Of a stretch of 64,000 nt of DNA, positions 11,281-21,723 are shown piece after piece (within the stretch, counting starts at the first letter, position 1; every line of letters begins with the position of its first letter). The notes below the pieces were generated by a model. The model made no database searches. It saw only the letters and a program-made list of their open reading frames with translations, and was not told where the DNA came from. The DNA is from Entophlyctis helioformis (lineage: Eukaryota; Chytridiomycota; Chytridiomycetes; Chytridiales; Chytriomycetaceae): contig JAHLKH010000021.1 of the NCBI GenBank assembly GCA_025526915.1, forward strand, positions 62,001 to 126,000, given 5' to 3'. A program made the position numbers and the translations under genes.

Positions 11281-13600
11281 TCAGCCTGCAAGTGCATCCA
11301 TGGCGGAGCCAGCTGGAGGCCTGTTGTTGTTTGCGATGCTGCCATCACCAACGCTGCTGCCGGGGATTGGCAGTCGCCGAGGCGAGCCTTGAAGATGTCG
11401 CGGTGAAATGGTTGGGCCAGAGGCGGCGGCTGAAACAGACGCTGCAACAGACGCTGCGGCAGACGCTGGCGCGGCAGATGCAGCGGCAGATGCAACAGCA
11501 ACACTATGCCGACTTCTGCTGCGCGTCATGGTTGTGCGGAGATCGGATCCGCCTGCAGATCTTGCCGATCCTGCAGACCCGCGTCGGCCGATGAAGCCAG
11601 CATGCACAGCCGCCATCGCGCCACCTGCCATGCTGCCCTCGACACGGACATGGCCGCCACGGTCCGCATGGCCGGCAGCTCCGGCGGGCAGTTCCAAGCG
11701 TCGTCCTGCTGCAATCGCGGCAGCCAGAGCCGCGGCGGCTGCAGATGTAAACGTGCCAACATTGCTCATCTGCCCAGCTCCGGTAGTACTGCCATGGAAG
11801 CCAAGCGCCGACGAGGACGCGCCGTTTGATCGCCGCAGTAACGCGCCGTTGCTATTGCTGTGTGTTGCCAGCAGCTCAAAGTCATCGATGCCCGCGTCGC
11901 CAGTCATGATGCGGCTCTGCTCGGGCAGTGCGTCCCACAGATCACCCATCTCAGCAGCAGACAGCGACCTGAACTCGCTGCTCTTGATAATGGCGCCAAA
12001 GTGGGCCAGCAGAAAGGCCAGCGACCGGTCTCTCAGCAGATACTCGCGTGCCTTGGCTGCGGCCAGAAACACGCGCAGCGCATACTCGGCGGACAGATCT
12101 TGAAGCAGTCTGGCTGAACACATGCGCTGGAGACGGTCGAGACAGTAGCGATGGGCCATGAGCATCACATCTGCGTGGATATCTGGCGTGTCGTCGCTCA
12201 GCGTGTCCGTGTACAGAAACGCAATGAATGCGCAGAGGGCAGCAGGCGATTCGGCCAGACTCAAAGTGCCAGACGAGGCCTCGCTCATGCCCGACGCAAC
12301 CATGTTGGCAAAGAACGGCCATCGAGCCACAAGAATCAGGCGATGGACTGGGATGGGCGGCGCATCGGGCACAAGCGACGATGCGATGTGAAAGTCTGTC
12401 AGGTGCGGCAGACGGATCAGGAGACTGCCCAGGTCTGTTGCAAGAGAACTTGCTGCTATGGTGGTCGGATGGATGCCAAAGAGCTCCAGATCGATGGTGA
12501 GGATGTTTGACATGAATCCCTCTTCGTCATCGCCGTCGGGGTCCTCGCCCAGCAGATAAACTCGCGGATGGGTGCTGCTGGCAATGTGGTAGTGCCAGAC
12601 ATGCGACTGCAATGGGCGGCCGTCCGACAGGCGACGCCACGAGAGCGTGTCGAGATCAAGAGCCCATAAGCCGCTGTGCTGGATCTGGGCCGGGTCTTCG
12701 AAGCCGCGCCAGTGGACAGGCACGCTGACGACTATGAGGTCCTTGCCAAACGCCTCGACGTGCTGCTGCTCCATGTGGCAGGGTGCGTCTGGGCTGTCGA
12801 TGGAGATGACGGTGCACGATGCAGACTCGAGATCGTAGAAGCTGAGCGACTTGCCGCGGTCCATGTTTTCGTCAAACCCGCCGTAGATGTACAGACGGTT
12901 GTTGTAGATCCAAGAGTTGTGTGCATGGCGACGCACAAAGTGGATGGGCGGCTCCCAGACGAGCGACGACAGGTCGAGAATGTTGATCTCGTCGACAATG
13001 TCCTCGTCCTTTCGAAAGCGTCCTCCTGCAAGGCGTGCATACGCCCATATGCCAGACGCAAGCACGGCGAGCAGATTCACAGGGACATGCGTCAGATTCT
13101 CGCTGTGCTGTGGTGTGCTGAGCTGAGCTGAGCTGTGCAATGCTGAGCCACCAAGCCACCAAGCCCACAAGACGCAGCACGGCGGGCAACGAACCGGAAA
13201 TGTACAGCTTGTCGTTGTGGATGACGGCCGAGTGCTTGGCGCGGCCAATGGGGATGTCGCCAGCGCACTCGAGGCTCTCCCAGGCCATGCGGCGCAGGTC
13301 GAGCACATGCACGTCGTTGAGGAACGCCTCGTTGGTGTCTGAGCCGCCAAAGACGACCAGATGGTCGGAGCCCCAGGGGGTCATGGTGTGGTCGGTGCGC
13401 TTGCAGGGCCAGACGCCGCGGATGTGGTGGACCTGGCGCCACGAGTTGTCGGCCAGGTTGAGGATGTGCAGGTCGTTGTAGACCACATCCGACACAAAGT
13501 GGAACCCGCCAAACGAGTATATCTTGCCGTCGAGGTAGGCGCACGAGGCATTGACGACGCACAGGCTGTTGCCCGACGTGCGTTGGGGCACCGACAGCAT
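11281..13600 (-). CDS. Kelch-repeat BTB/POZ protein
   Basis: Two exons (13600..13195 and 13025..11281; intron 169 bp, GT-AG) give 716 residues. The splice rebuilds a kelch blade (LYISGGRFRKDED). Residues about 10-330 form a kelch propeller (KIYSFGGFHF, HLVVFGGSDTNEAFLNDVHV, RLYIYGGFDENMDRGKSL). A BTB domain follows (DFHIASSLVPDAPPIPVHRL, ARWPFFANMVASGMSEA) with a BACK-like helical stretch. The tail is Ser/Ala/Gly-rich low complexity. Kelch-BTB proteins usually act as cullin-3 substrate adaptors, and LZTR1 has this kelch-then-BTB order. Function here is inferred from architecture only. The intron contains an AGCTC repeat. Confidence 0.85.
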
Positions 13601-13654
13601 GTGAGAATGGCAGACGGATGAAGCAGATGAACGCGACTGTTGGGATGTGGTTCA

Positions 13655-13885
13655 AGGCTGTGACGCGTTGGATGCGTTGGACAAAGATGTGTTGGATGCG
13701 TTGGACAAAGATGCATTGGATGTGGATGAGAAAGCTTCATTCCAAGTGCTCGCATTGCACGCCCCGCCAGCAATGTCATGGGCTCGTTGTACGCTGGATG
13801 TGCATTGGATGCGCTGGATGTGCAGAGAGAGGCAGAGACACGCAGACAGAGAGAGGCAGACACGCAGACAGAGAGGCATGGCGCA
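13655..13885. repeat. Two minisatellites between the kelch-BTB and lipocalin genes
   Basis: At 13661-13735 units like GCGTTGGACAAAGAT repeat about four times. At 13824-13880 a GACAGAGAGAGGCAGACACGC-type unit repeats. The 290-bp spacer holds nothing else recognisable and separates the 5' end of the kelch gene from the 3' end of the lipocalin gene. Confidence 0.7.
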
Positions 13886-13890
13886 TCAGA

Positions 13891-14526
13891 TCACTGCTGC
13901 TGTCCGCCCGCTTCGATGGTCTTGGGAGGCACGGGCGGGTAGGCCTTGAGGCGGTTGAAGCAGGTCAGCTGGTCGGCCAGCTGGAAGCCAATCTTCTCTG
14001 GCTTGAAGCCGACAGACTCGGCGTAGTGGATGATCTTCTTGAGCCTGCGGTACGGGATGGTGGGCGTGCGGGCGAGGATCCACATGATGGAGAAGCACGG
14101 CGTGCCAACAAGCACCTGCTCGTAGTCGCCAAAGATCTTGACAGGGATGTAGTTGACAAACGGCGAGTCAACGCCAGAGAACGAGACTCCTAAGCCGGCG
14201 GGGCGGCCGGGCGACGGCAGGGACACGGCTGTGCCCAAGGCAATGGCGACGCTGCCGCCAGCAGACGTGTTTGTGCAGACGTTCTGCACAGCAACCCTGC
14301 CTGGGCCGATGAGCGTGTACCGAGCCTCGGTGCATTTGCAGCCGCGCTGGATGGTGTTGCGGACAAAGGACGACTCGCCAATCTCGTACCAGCGGCCCGT
14401 GTAGCGAGTAAAGTCGACTTCGCCAGAGCCAGGCAGCGGGCAGTCAGTGCCAGGAGGCTGGGCAGCGACGAGCGAGGCCCAGGCGAGGACGAGGAGTGCG
14501 AGGAGCGAGCGAGCAACGTGCGGCAT
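13891..14526 (-). CDS. Secreted lipocalin (apolipoprotein D / Blc-like)
   Basis: Single exon, 211 residues from the ATG at 14526. An N-terminal signal peptide (RSLLALLVLAWASLVAAQ) is followed by the lipocalin signature YTGRWYEIGES. There are four or more cysteines in the mature part (positions such as TDCPLP, RGCKCTEARY and the late LTCFNRL), typical of ApoD/bacterial-lipocalin relatives with two disulfides. Lipocalins bind small hydrophobic ligands; the ligand is not predictable. I chose this start over one 111 bases upstream because it puts the signal peptide at the N-terminus. The protein should be extracellular or periplasmic/cell-wall associated. Confidence 0.85.
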   Translation of the reverse strand: MPHVARSLLALLVLAWASLVAAQPPGTDCPLPGSGEVDFTRYTGRWYEIGESSFVRNTIQRGCKCTEARYTLIGPGRVAVQNVCTNTSAGGSVAIALGTAVSLPSPGRPAGLGVSFSGVDSPFVNYIPVKIFGDYEQVLVGTPCFSIMWILARTPTIPYRRLKKIIHYAESVGFKPEKIGFQLADQLTCFNRLKAYPPVPPKTIEAGGQQQ

Positions 14527-14922
14527 TGGGCAGGTTCGAGAAGATCTGTGTTGTGTGGGCGGTGGGAAGTGACGCGACGATTTAAGAACACTTTGTGCGG
14601 ATGAATGGCTGAGAGGGTCCAGCCCGCGCCGCGCCATTCACACCCTTGACAAGATGGTGCCCCAACAACAAACGCGGGCAGAGTCAGAAACGCCGCGGAA
14701 CTCTCTTGACTCCATCACCCAATGCGCTGTGGAAGCATGGGCGGGTTTATTGGGCAAGGGGAAGCATCAGCTGCTTGCGAGATTTGCTGGCTGCCGAGTC
14801 CATCCAAGAGTTCCGAGCGATGGCGTGTGCCACTCCTCGTGAGAGTCACCCGCTGATTGGCCCGCCCGCGTCACGCCACGGTTTGTTGCACCAGCACGAA
14901 GTTTGCGCCAAATTCGCTCGCC
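14527..14922. other. Divergent intergenic region
   Basis: This 396-bp spacer separates the starts of the lipocalin (-) and the membrane protein (+), so it probably holds both promoters. It has no convincing ORF or RNA gene. An in-frame non-ATG extension of the downstream ORF is not taken as coding. Confidence 0.5.
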
Positions 14923-17520
14923 ATGCCTGGACAACGGCACCATCAACAACATCAACGACCGCAACGACCGCAGCAGCCGCCAACGAGTGGCACATACAGC
15001 GCCGGCAGCAGAAGCGGCGGCAGCAAGCGCAATCGGCCCATGCTGGCCATGGTGCGCCTGGCACCGATGCTGTCGCTCATTGCGGTGCTCGTGGCCGTTT
15101 GGGCCAGCCAGCCGTCTGTGGCGGCGTCGCCGCTGTTTGGTGCTCGCGGTGCCTCCCGCAGCAGCAGCAGCATCAGCAGCAGCAGCAGCCTCGACGGTGC
15201 ACGAGGGCCGGCGTCGCCCGACTTGAACGCTTCTCGCAGCGCATCGCTCGGCAGCAGTGGCATGGGCAGCAGCCATGCGGGGGCCGACGCACCACACAGC
15301 GACGCACCACACAGCACCGCACCGCACGGCGGCATCGCTGTGCACGGCTTGCTGCCCAGAGGAAATGCCGCATTGGCGGCCACGCGGGACCCCGCCCTGC
15401 AACAGCGCCTATCGCAGGCGCAAAGGGACACGCGCCAACCCCGCAGACGGCCGAAACCATTTCAGCAGCAGCTCGGTGCAGGGCGTCAACAACAGCAGCA
15501 GCGGCAGCAACAACAACAACAGCAGCGGCAACCAAAGCCTGCAGCCCGCAAGGCATCGCCCGCATCGCCCGCATCACCGGCATCGTCTCCAGTGCCGTCC
15601 CGGCGCTCCAAGCCGGCACCCGCGTCTGCGACGCCCTCTGCGACGCCTGCGTCTCGACCGGCCGCAGCGGGATCGTCGCGTGCGCCAGGACCGTCTGCCG
15701 GTGGATCTGCATCGACCGCCCCGCAAGGCCCAGATGCGGCAGGCGCTGGTGCACAAGCAGCGTCCGTGCCCCCCGACGCCCTCCCTGCCACGGCCGCTGC
15801 CTCGTCGTCGTCGTCGTCCTCGTTGTTGTCGGCTGCCTCCACATCTGCATCCGCACCCACATCCGCACCCGCACCGGCATCCACACAGCCAGGCACGGCA
15901 TCGGCCCAATCAGCCCTTGTTTCAGCCTCAGCAACCGTCGCGGCGCCACTTTCGTCGACGGCTGCCGCTGCCGCCGACCTCGACAGCAGGCCCACGGAGG
16001 CACCCGACAGCGGCATCCCCGGCGTCGTTGTCATGGTGCCCACTGCCGAGCCGCCCTACGACCAGCAAGGCGCGGTGCCCGCCATCCCCAGCTCCAGCGA
16101 CGGCCGCCGCTCCCGCATATCCAGCGGCGATTCATCCTCGGACGATATCCTGGCTGGGAGCAGCCCGTCTCCTGGCCCAGCACCAGGTGGCTCGTCTGCG
16201 CCAAATGCCCGCAATCCGCTCGACCCGCTTCGGCCAGCCGAGCCCACGTCGGCGGTCAACCGAATGGACGACAACGCAGGCACCTCGCCGGTATCCGCCA
16301 TTCTTGGAAAGAGCCCGCTGTCGACGGTCGTCGTCGGCATGTGTGTCTTTGGCATCATCATCGGCGGCACGCTGTTTGCTCGTCGTCGGTACATGGAGCG
16401 ATCGTCGTCGGATGTCGAGCAGCGCAGCTTGAATGGTGGCGGCCCTCCCGACACCGCGTCGGGCGTGGCGCCTGATGCGGCGGCCCAGTACGCCGCCTTC
16501 ACGACTCCCGCGCCGTCTCTCTCTGCACCCGGCAGCCAGCCGCCCGCAGTCCCTGATGCCAAGATCGGCACATGGAGCAGCGCCGTGAGCATGGGCACCA
16601 TCGGCAGCAACGGTAGCAACGGTACCACCACCACCACGACAGAGTTCCTGCCGCTGTCCAAGCGCGCCACGATGGTTGGTCTCAAGCGCACAACCATGTC
16701 GTCGTCCACAACCGCCGACAAGCCCTCGCGTTTCTCTCGCTTCAATGTGTTTGCAGGCAGCAGCAGCAACAGCAGCAGCAAGCGCAACTCTGCTGCACCG
16801 TCGACCGAGCTGCCCGACATCCTCCTTGCACCGCCGCCTCTCGCCATGACGCTTGCACGTGCCGACGCGGACATGCGCGCGCCGTTGCCCTTGAACGCAG
16901 ACGGCATGCCAGTGCTCATGACCATTCCTCAGTCTGCATCCAGACCCTCGCCAGCTGCCACTGGCTCGCCGTTTGACTCTGGCGCCTCGTCGTCATCTGG
17001 CTCGTCTTCGGCAGGCAGTCTTGCACGCCCCACCGACACCTACCGCAGCGCGTCGCTGATGCTCCCCGACACGGACGTGTACTCTGACTACGGTGCTCTG
17101 CTGGGCGACAGCGATTCTGTCATGGCCGACGACGATCGCATGTCTGCCTTCAGCGGTGTCCGGCGCGGCTCGCACGCAGGCTCCATGACGCTCAGCCGCA
17201 CATCCCGCGACACGCTGGACCGCCGCGTCTTGGCCGGCAGCGGCAGCGGCAGCACCAGCGCCTTGTCGGCCGCAAGCATCGCAGCCGCCGCAACAGCCGC
17301 AGCATACGGAGTCAACGGCATGAACATTGCGCACGGCAGCATTGGCCGCATTGCGCGATCGCCCGAACTCCACCAGCGTCTCCAAGAGCGCCGCCCGAGC
17401 ATGGCGTCCAGCGTCGGATCCCTTCGCTCGCACTCGCTCCTGCAAGTGCACCGCAGCTCCATTGACACCACAGCGTCTGCCGAAACCACCGATTCTCTTT
17501 CACGATACCTAGAGCAGTGA
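14923..17520 (+). CDS. Ser/Ala/Pro-rich single-pass plasma-membrane protein (sensor/mucin-like)
   Basis: Single exon, 865 residues. A hydrophobic segment near residue 45 (LAPMLSLIAVLVAVW) is a signal sequence or anchor; starting at the internal ATG at 15040 would make it a conventional signal peptide. About 400 residues follow that are rich in Ser, Ala, Pro and Gln, typical of an O-glycosylated wall-spanning domain. A single membrane helix (TVVVGMCVFGIIIGGTLFA) with a basic stop-transfer (RRRY) comes at about residue 470. The roughly 380-residue Ser-rich tail is probably cytoplasmic. No enzymatic domain is visible. The layout resembles Mid2/Wsc wall-stress sensors, but there is no WSC cysteine domain, so function is open. 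Confidence 0.75.
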   Translation: MPGQRHHQQHQRPQRPQQPPTSGTYSAGSRSGGSKRNRPMLAMVRLAPMLSLIAVLVAVWASQPSVAASPLFGARGASRSSSSISSSSSLDGARGPASPDLNASRSASLGSSGMGSSHAGADAPHSDAPHSTAPHGGIAVHGLLPRGNAALAATRDPALQQRLSQAQRDTRQPRRRPKPFQQQLGAGRQQQQQRQQQQQQQRQPKPAARKASPASPASPASSPVPSRRSKPAPASATPSATPASRPAAAGSSRAPGPSAGGSASTAPQGPDAAGAGAQAASVPPDALPATAAASSSSSSSLLSAASTSASAPTSAPAPASTQPGTASAQSALVSASATVAAPLSSTAAAAADLDSRPTEAPDSGIPGVVVMVPTAEPPYDQQGAVPAIPSSSDGRRSRISSGDSSSDDILAGSSPSPGPAPGGSSAPNARNPLDPLRPAEPTSAVNRMDDNAGTSPVSAILGKSPLSTVVVGMCVFGIIIGGTLFARRRYMERSSSDVEQRSLNGGGPPDTASGVAPDAAAQYAAFTTPAPSLSAPGSQPPAVPDAKIGTWSSAVSMGTIGSNGSNGTTTTTTEFLPLSKRATMVGLKRTTMSSSTTADKPSRFSRFNVFAGSSSNSSSKRNSAAPSTELPDILLAPPPLAMTLARADADMRAPLPLNADGMPVLMTIPQSASRPSPAATGSPFDSGASSSSGSSSAGSLARPTDTYRSASLMLPDTDVYSDYGALLGDSDSVMADDDRMSAFSGVRRGSHAGSMTLSRTSRDTLDRRVLAGSGSGSTSALSAASIAAAATAAAYGVNGMNIAHGSIGRIARSPELHQRLQERRPSMASSVGSLRSHSLLQVHRSSIDTTASAETTDSLSRYLEQ

Positions 17521-17791
17521 TACTTGTGTGTTTGTGTGTCTGATCCCTTTCCTGGCCGTCTCGTCACGGCCCAGACCCGCCCGCCACCTTACTCTATTCT
17601 CTACCTTTGCATGCCCCGTCCTTGTCTATGCATCACCACACCGATTCCCGCCCTTGCCGCACCCAGCGCCTGCAGGGTGCCTGTACCATCTGCTGTCCAA
17701 TACACCTCCTGTTTCTGCAGTCCCTTTCCTGTGCCCTTTCCCGCGCCACCACAATCTAGCCCATCCGGCCAATACCACTTCATCGCATCAC

Positions 17792-20055
17792 ATGGCTGTC
17801 AAGGAGCTGCTGCTGCTGTCGGCATCCGAGGGCACTCCGGCCCTGCACGTCGATGCAGACTCGGTGCTCCGCTGCAAGCTCCTTGTGCGTCTGTCGGCGC
17901 CCGTGGCCGACATCCAGGTGGTCGCAGCACTGCGCGGTTCCGCCAAGGGCATCCGCATCGACTACGGCAGCGACTTTGGAGCGTGTTCTCGCCGAGTGTG
18001 TGCGCACGACGAGTGGATCCACGACAGCTCCGAGCCCGGCCGAGGCGGCGGCCTGCACGAGGGCCAGCATGCCTTTGACATTGCCATCGACATGCCTCTG
18101 ACGCACGCAAGGGGCGTTGCTGAACTGCCTCCGACATTTGCAGCGTGCTTTGGCGAGGCCATGGTGTCGGTCAAGTACGTGATCAAGGTCATTGTGTGGT
18201 GGTCGGCTGGCCAGACCAACGCCTCTCCACTCGTCGGATCGTCGGCGTCGGGCTCCGAGTCTGGCAGGACATCTGGAGGCTCGAGCTTTGAGCGCACCAG
18301 ACGCAGCAACTCCATTCCACAGATCTCTCACTATCTGGGATCGCCGCGTCCAGCAGCGGCAGAGATTGGCACCAATGGGCTTGCCAGCTCTCAGCAGCAA
18401 CAGCAGCAGCAACCAAAGCGCAGAAAAGAGATTCTCCTGCCCGTGATCGTGCACACCCCTGCTGCGCAACGAGCCGCACTGCTCTCGAACCCATTTCCGC
18501 TCATAACCGGCAACTTTGGCGCGCCAGGCACACCGCGCCGCTCCAACCGCGATCGCATCCCCGATCACCTCTATCCGCAACTGCACCTCACAAACATATC
18601 GCCCCAATCGCCCCAGTTTCCATCTCTGTTTCCACCGCACGCGCCATCTGCCCAGCTCCAGCAGCCTTCACAGCTCCTGGGGCTACTTGAACAGCAGCCC
18701 ACGATATCTGGACATCACGCGCGCGACATGGACGAAGCGACTGCAGCTGCGACGACATGGACACAGTTTGGCCATGACAGCCATCCCCGTGGCCGTGCAC
18801 GAGGTCGAGGGCCTGGCATTCAGTGCAGCCTGACTGTCCCGCGTCGCGCAGTGCTTGCAGGAGACACGCTCACGTGCACGCTGGGCTGTCGAGCAGCCTT
18901 TGACAAGACCCTGACAACGTCGAAGCTTGAGCTCATTGACACATTGGAATGGGATGCCGATGAGTATGGCCGAATGGGCAACAAGTATCGGCCAAACGTG
19001 CTTGTGTCGGTCACAGACAACACGCTCGCGGCCGTCACGGGATCGGCGGATGATGCTGGCTTGGTCGGAGGCAGCTGGCCTGTTCAACGCACCATGAACA
19101 TCACCGTTCCTGCCGACGCGCCGCCGACGCTGGAGCTAGGATACCTATCCCATCGGTTTGTGCTGCGTCTGTCCATCACAGCCGTCTCGAACCGCGGCTT
19201 GGGCGGTGCAGGAGTGCTGGATTCGTCCACAATGGCAAACGGCCTCCAAGGCTCTGAGCGAGGAGGATCGCCCACCACTGTCGTTGTAGAGATGCCGCTG
19301 CTCGTTGTGCCCTGCGGCATCGACAGACTGCATCCACGCGCCGTTCCCGCCATCCCGCGGACCGTCTCACTGAGTGATCGCAGCTTACATGACGCTCGGC
19401 AGCGACCGGATGAGACGGACCAGGACCAGGAGCAGCAGCCGTCTCTGCTGGATCTTGGACTGGACCTCAGCCACCTTGCTGGGCAGTCATACAAGATCAT
19501 ATATTCGCCACGCCCGACCGCTGCTGACGAACTGGCCGTCGCCGTTGGCGAGACTGTGCAGATTATGTAAGAGGCCCGGCGTGATTGGCTTGCACGGGCT
19601 GTGCGGCTGACCATGGACGGCATCGCGTGACCAGCGAGGCTTTTACAGACGGATGGTGCCTGGTAGAGCGTGTCACGACCGGCGCAAGGGGATACGTGCC
19701 ATTGACTCACCTCGTGTCATGCCAGCCTGCACACACAGCAGCAGCAGCAGCAGAGCGGGCTGTTGGGGTTGGTGCCGCTGCAAGCGCAGCAAGGAGGAGA
19801 CGGCAGACCGACTTTGATGCAGACCTGCACCACACTGTGCGCCACACAGACCTGAGGCACCTGTGCCGAGACGAGCTGCGCTTCAGGCTGCTCGTCAGCC
19901 TCCTGCAGGACACTGCAAGCGTGTTCCTCGATGACCTTGTGCAACCACCGGATCGGGCTGCCGATATCCCTGCATGCCGGAGTGGCACCGACCGCCAACG
20001 TGCTCAAGTGATTGGTCCGTTTTGCACGCGGTGCTCCATCATGAAACTGGAGTAA
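17792..20055 (+). CDS. Arrestin-like protein with a C-terminal SH3 domain
   Basis: Exons 17792..19566 and 19635..20055 (intron 68 bp, GT-AG) give 731 residues. Residues about 1-130 look like an arrestin N domain. After a Ser/Gln-rich linker, an arrestin C domain starts near GIQCSLTVPRRAVLAGDTLT and includes LGYLSHRFVLRLSITAVS. The splice joins the two halves of an SH3 domain (DELAVAVGETVQI, then FTDGWCLVERVTTGARGYVP), which supports the intron. A roughly 110-residue tail follows. Fungal alpha-arrestins act as ubiquitin-ligase or endocytic adaptors at membrane proteins; the SH3 domain would add a proline-motif interaction. A related protein with two SH3 domains is encoded at 33484-37622. Confidence 0.8.
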
Positions 20056-20168
20056 AAATTTATGTAAAACCACGTGATGGGGGTGCGGCCGACTCCGTCG
20101 TCGACACAAAAACCTGGGCAATTCCCCCCAGCCTTGACCCTCCACAGTCCAACCAAGAACTAGATACA

Positions 20169-21686
20169 ATGTTCGCTCCCGCCGTCGCTCTCCTTGCCGT
20201 CGCCTCTGCTCCCTCCGTCATGGGCTGGGGCTTCACTGGTAAGCGGCCCCATGCTGCTCGCGTCGCTGCCATCCGTCGGCGTTGGCTCGTCTCTGTGCAC
20301 GGTGCACTGACCCAAGCCCCGTATTTTTTCTTTTGGATTCACTCCACCGCTGCGCCGCGCTGCACGCCTTGGCTGAACCGGCCGATGCAACAACGCAGCC
20401 CACCAGTCCATCGGCCTCGTTGCCATGAACTACCTTGACGACAACGCCAAGACCGTCCTCAGCAAGTTCCTGCTCTCCAACGAGACTGTCTCGAGCGTTT
20501 CTGTACGTTGCCTTTTGCCCGGCGGCGCCATGCAGCCCTGTTGCCTGCCGTTCCCTTGTGCCCAATGCGATCCATTGTGTGCACCTGCGTGAGCGCAGAC
20601 ATTTTTGTTGGCGATGAAGGATGTGGCTGACCCGGGTCCCTCACCTTCTGTCCATCGACCCTTCTGTCCATCGATCCTTCTGTCCGTCCTCTAGACCTGG
20701 GCCGACGCTGTGCGCAGCACCCCCCAGTACTCCTGGACTGCCGGCCTCCACTTTGTCAACCCCAAGGATGCTCCCCCCAAGACCTGCAACTACGACGACG
20801 ACCGCGACTGCAAGACTGGTGAGTTGCACATGCTCGGTTGGCCGCAATGCTGCCGCGATGCTGACACGGCGCGCTGAATCTGTCTGCAGGCGCTTGCATC
20901 ATTGGCGGTGTTGCCAACTACACTGCTCGCGCTGTCTGCGGCACCAACCTCCCCATGCAGGAGCAGGTCGATGCCACCAAGTTCATCATCCACTTCATCA
21001 GTGACATCACCCAGCCCCTCCACGCTTGCGGTCGCAGCCGCGGCGGCAACGACGAGAAGCTCGTCTTCGCCACCAAGAACAGCACCAACGTGCACGCCAT
21101 CTGGGACACTGACATGCCCGAGAAGTTCCTGCGCGAGGAGGCCTCGATCGTCGACAAGACCCCCGCCGGCTACGCCGCGTACCTTGTGAACAAGCTCGAG
21201 ACCGAGTACAAGACCAAGTCGGCCAGCTGGATCTCCAAGCACGACATCCTCGCCGTCAACCAGAACGGCAACTCGCTTGCTGCCATCGACTGGGCCACCG
21301 ACTCCAACGACTTCAACTGCGCCAACGTCTGGCCCGAGTACGATGCCGACAAGCTCCAGGACTTCAGCGGCAAGTACTACCAGAACTCGATCCCCATCTT
21401 CAACATGCAGATGGCCAAGGCCGGCTTCCGTCTTGCCAACTGGCTCAACCGCGTCCTCGGCACCTGCAAGCCTGCCGTCACCACCACCACTGTTGCCGCT
21501 GTCGCCACCACCACCACCACCACCACCACCAAGGCTGTTGTTGCCACCACTGCTGGCCCCGTCATCGCCACCAGCACCGTCACGCCTGCTGTCTACAACC
21601 CCGAGGCACCCGTCTACTCTGGCGCCGTCCGCGTCTCTGCCGGTGCTGCTGCCGCCTTTGCCGCCATCGCCGCTGCCTTTTTCTAA
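20169..21686 (+). CDS. S1/P1-type zinc nuclease with Thr-rich stalk and GPI-type tail
   Basis: Exons 20169..20238, 20399..20502, 20695..20818 and 20890..21686 (introns 160, 192 and 71 bp, GT-AG) give 364 residues. A signal peptide ends before WGFTAHQS. The mature N-terminal Trp and the His five residues later match the zinc ligands Trp1 and His6 of nuclease P1. Other trinuclear-zinc ligands fall in LHFVNP, HFISDITQPLH and NVHAIWDT. These enzymes cut single-stranded DNA and RNA and remove 3'-phosphates. The C-terminus has a Thr/Val-rich run and ends in a small-residue, hydrophobic stretch (GAAAAFAAIAAAFF) with a plausible GPI attachment site (SGA). The enzyme may therefore be held on the membrane or wall rather than freely secreted. 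Confidence 0.88.
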
Positions 21687-21723
21687 ATGAACGTTGATCG
21701 CGTCTGCTGTAACACCACAAGCC

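Noticed and set aside
15168..15220. CAG/AGC runs as functional non-coding repeats
   Set aside because: They encode Ser or Gln tracts within an intact frame and need no other explanation.
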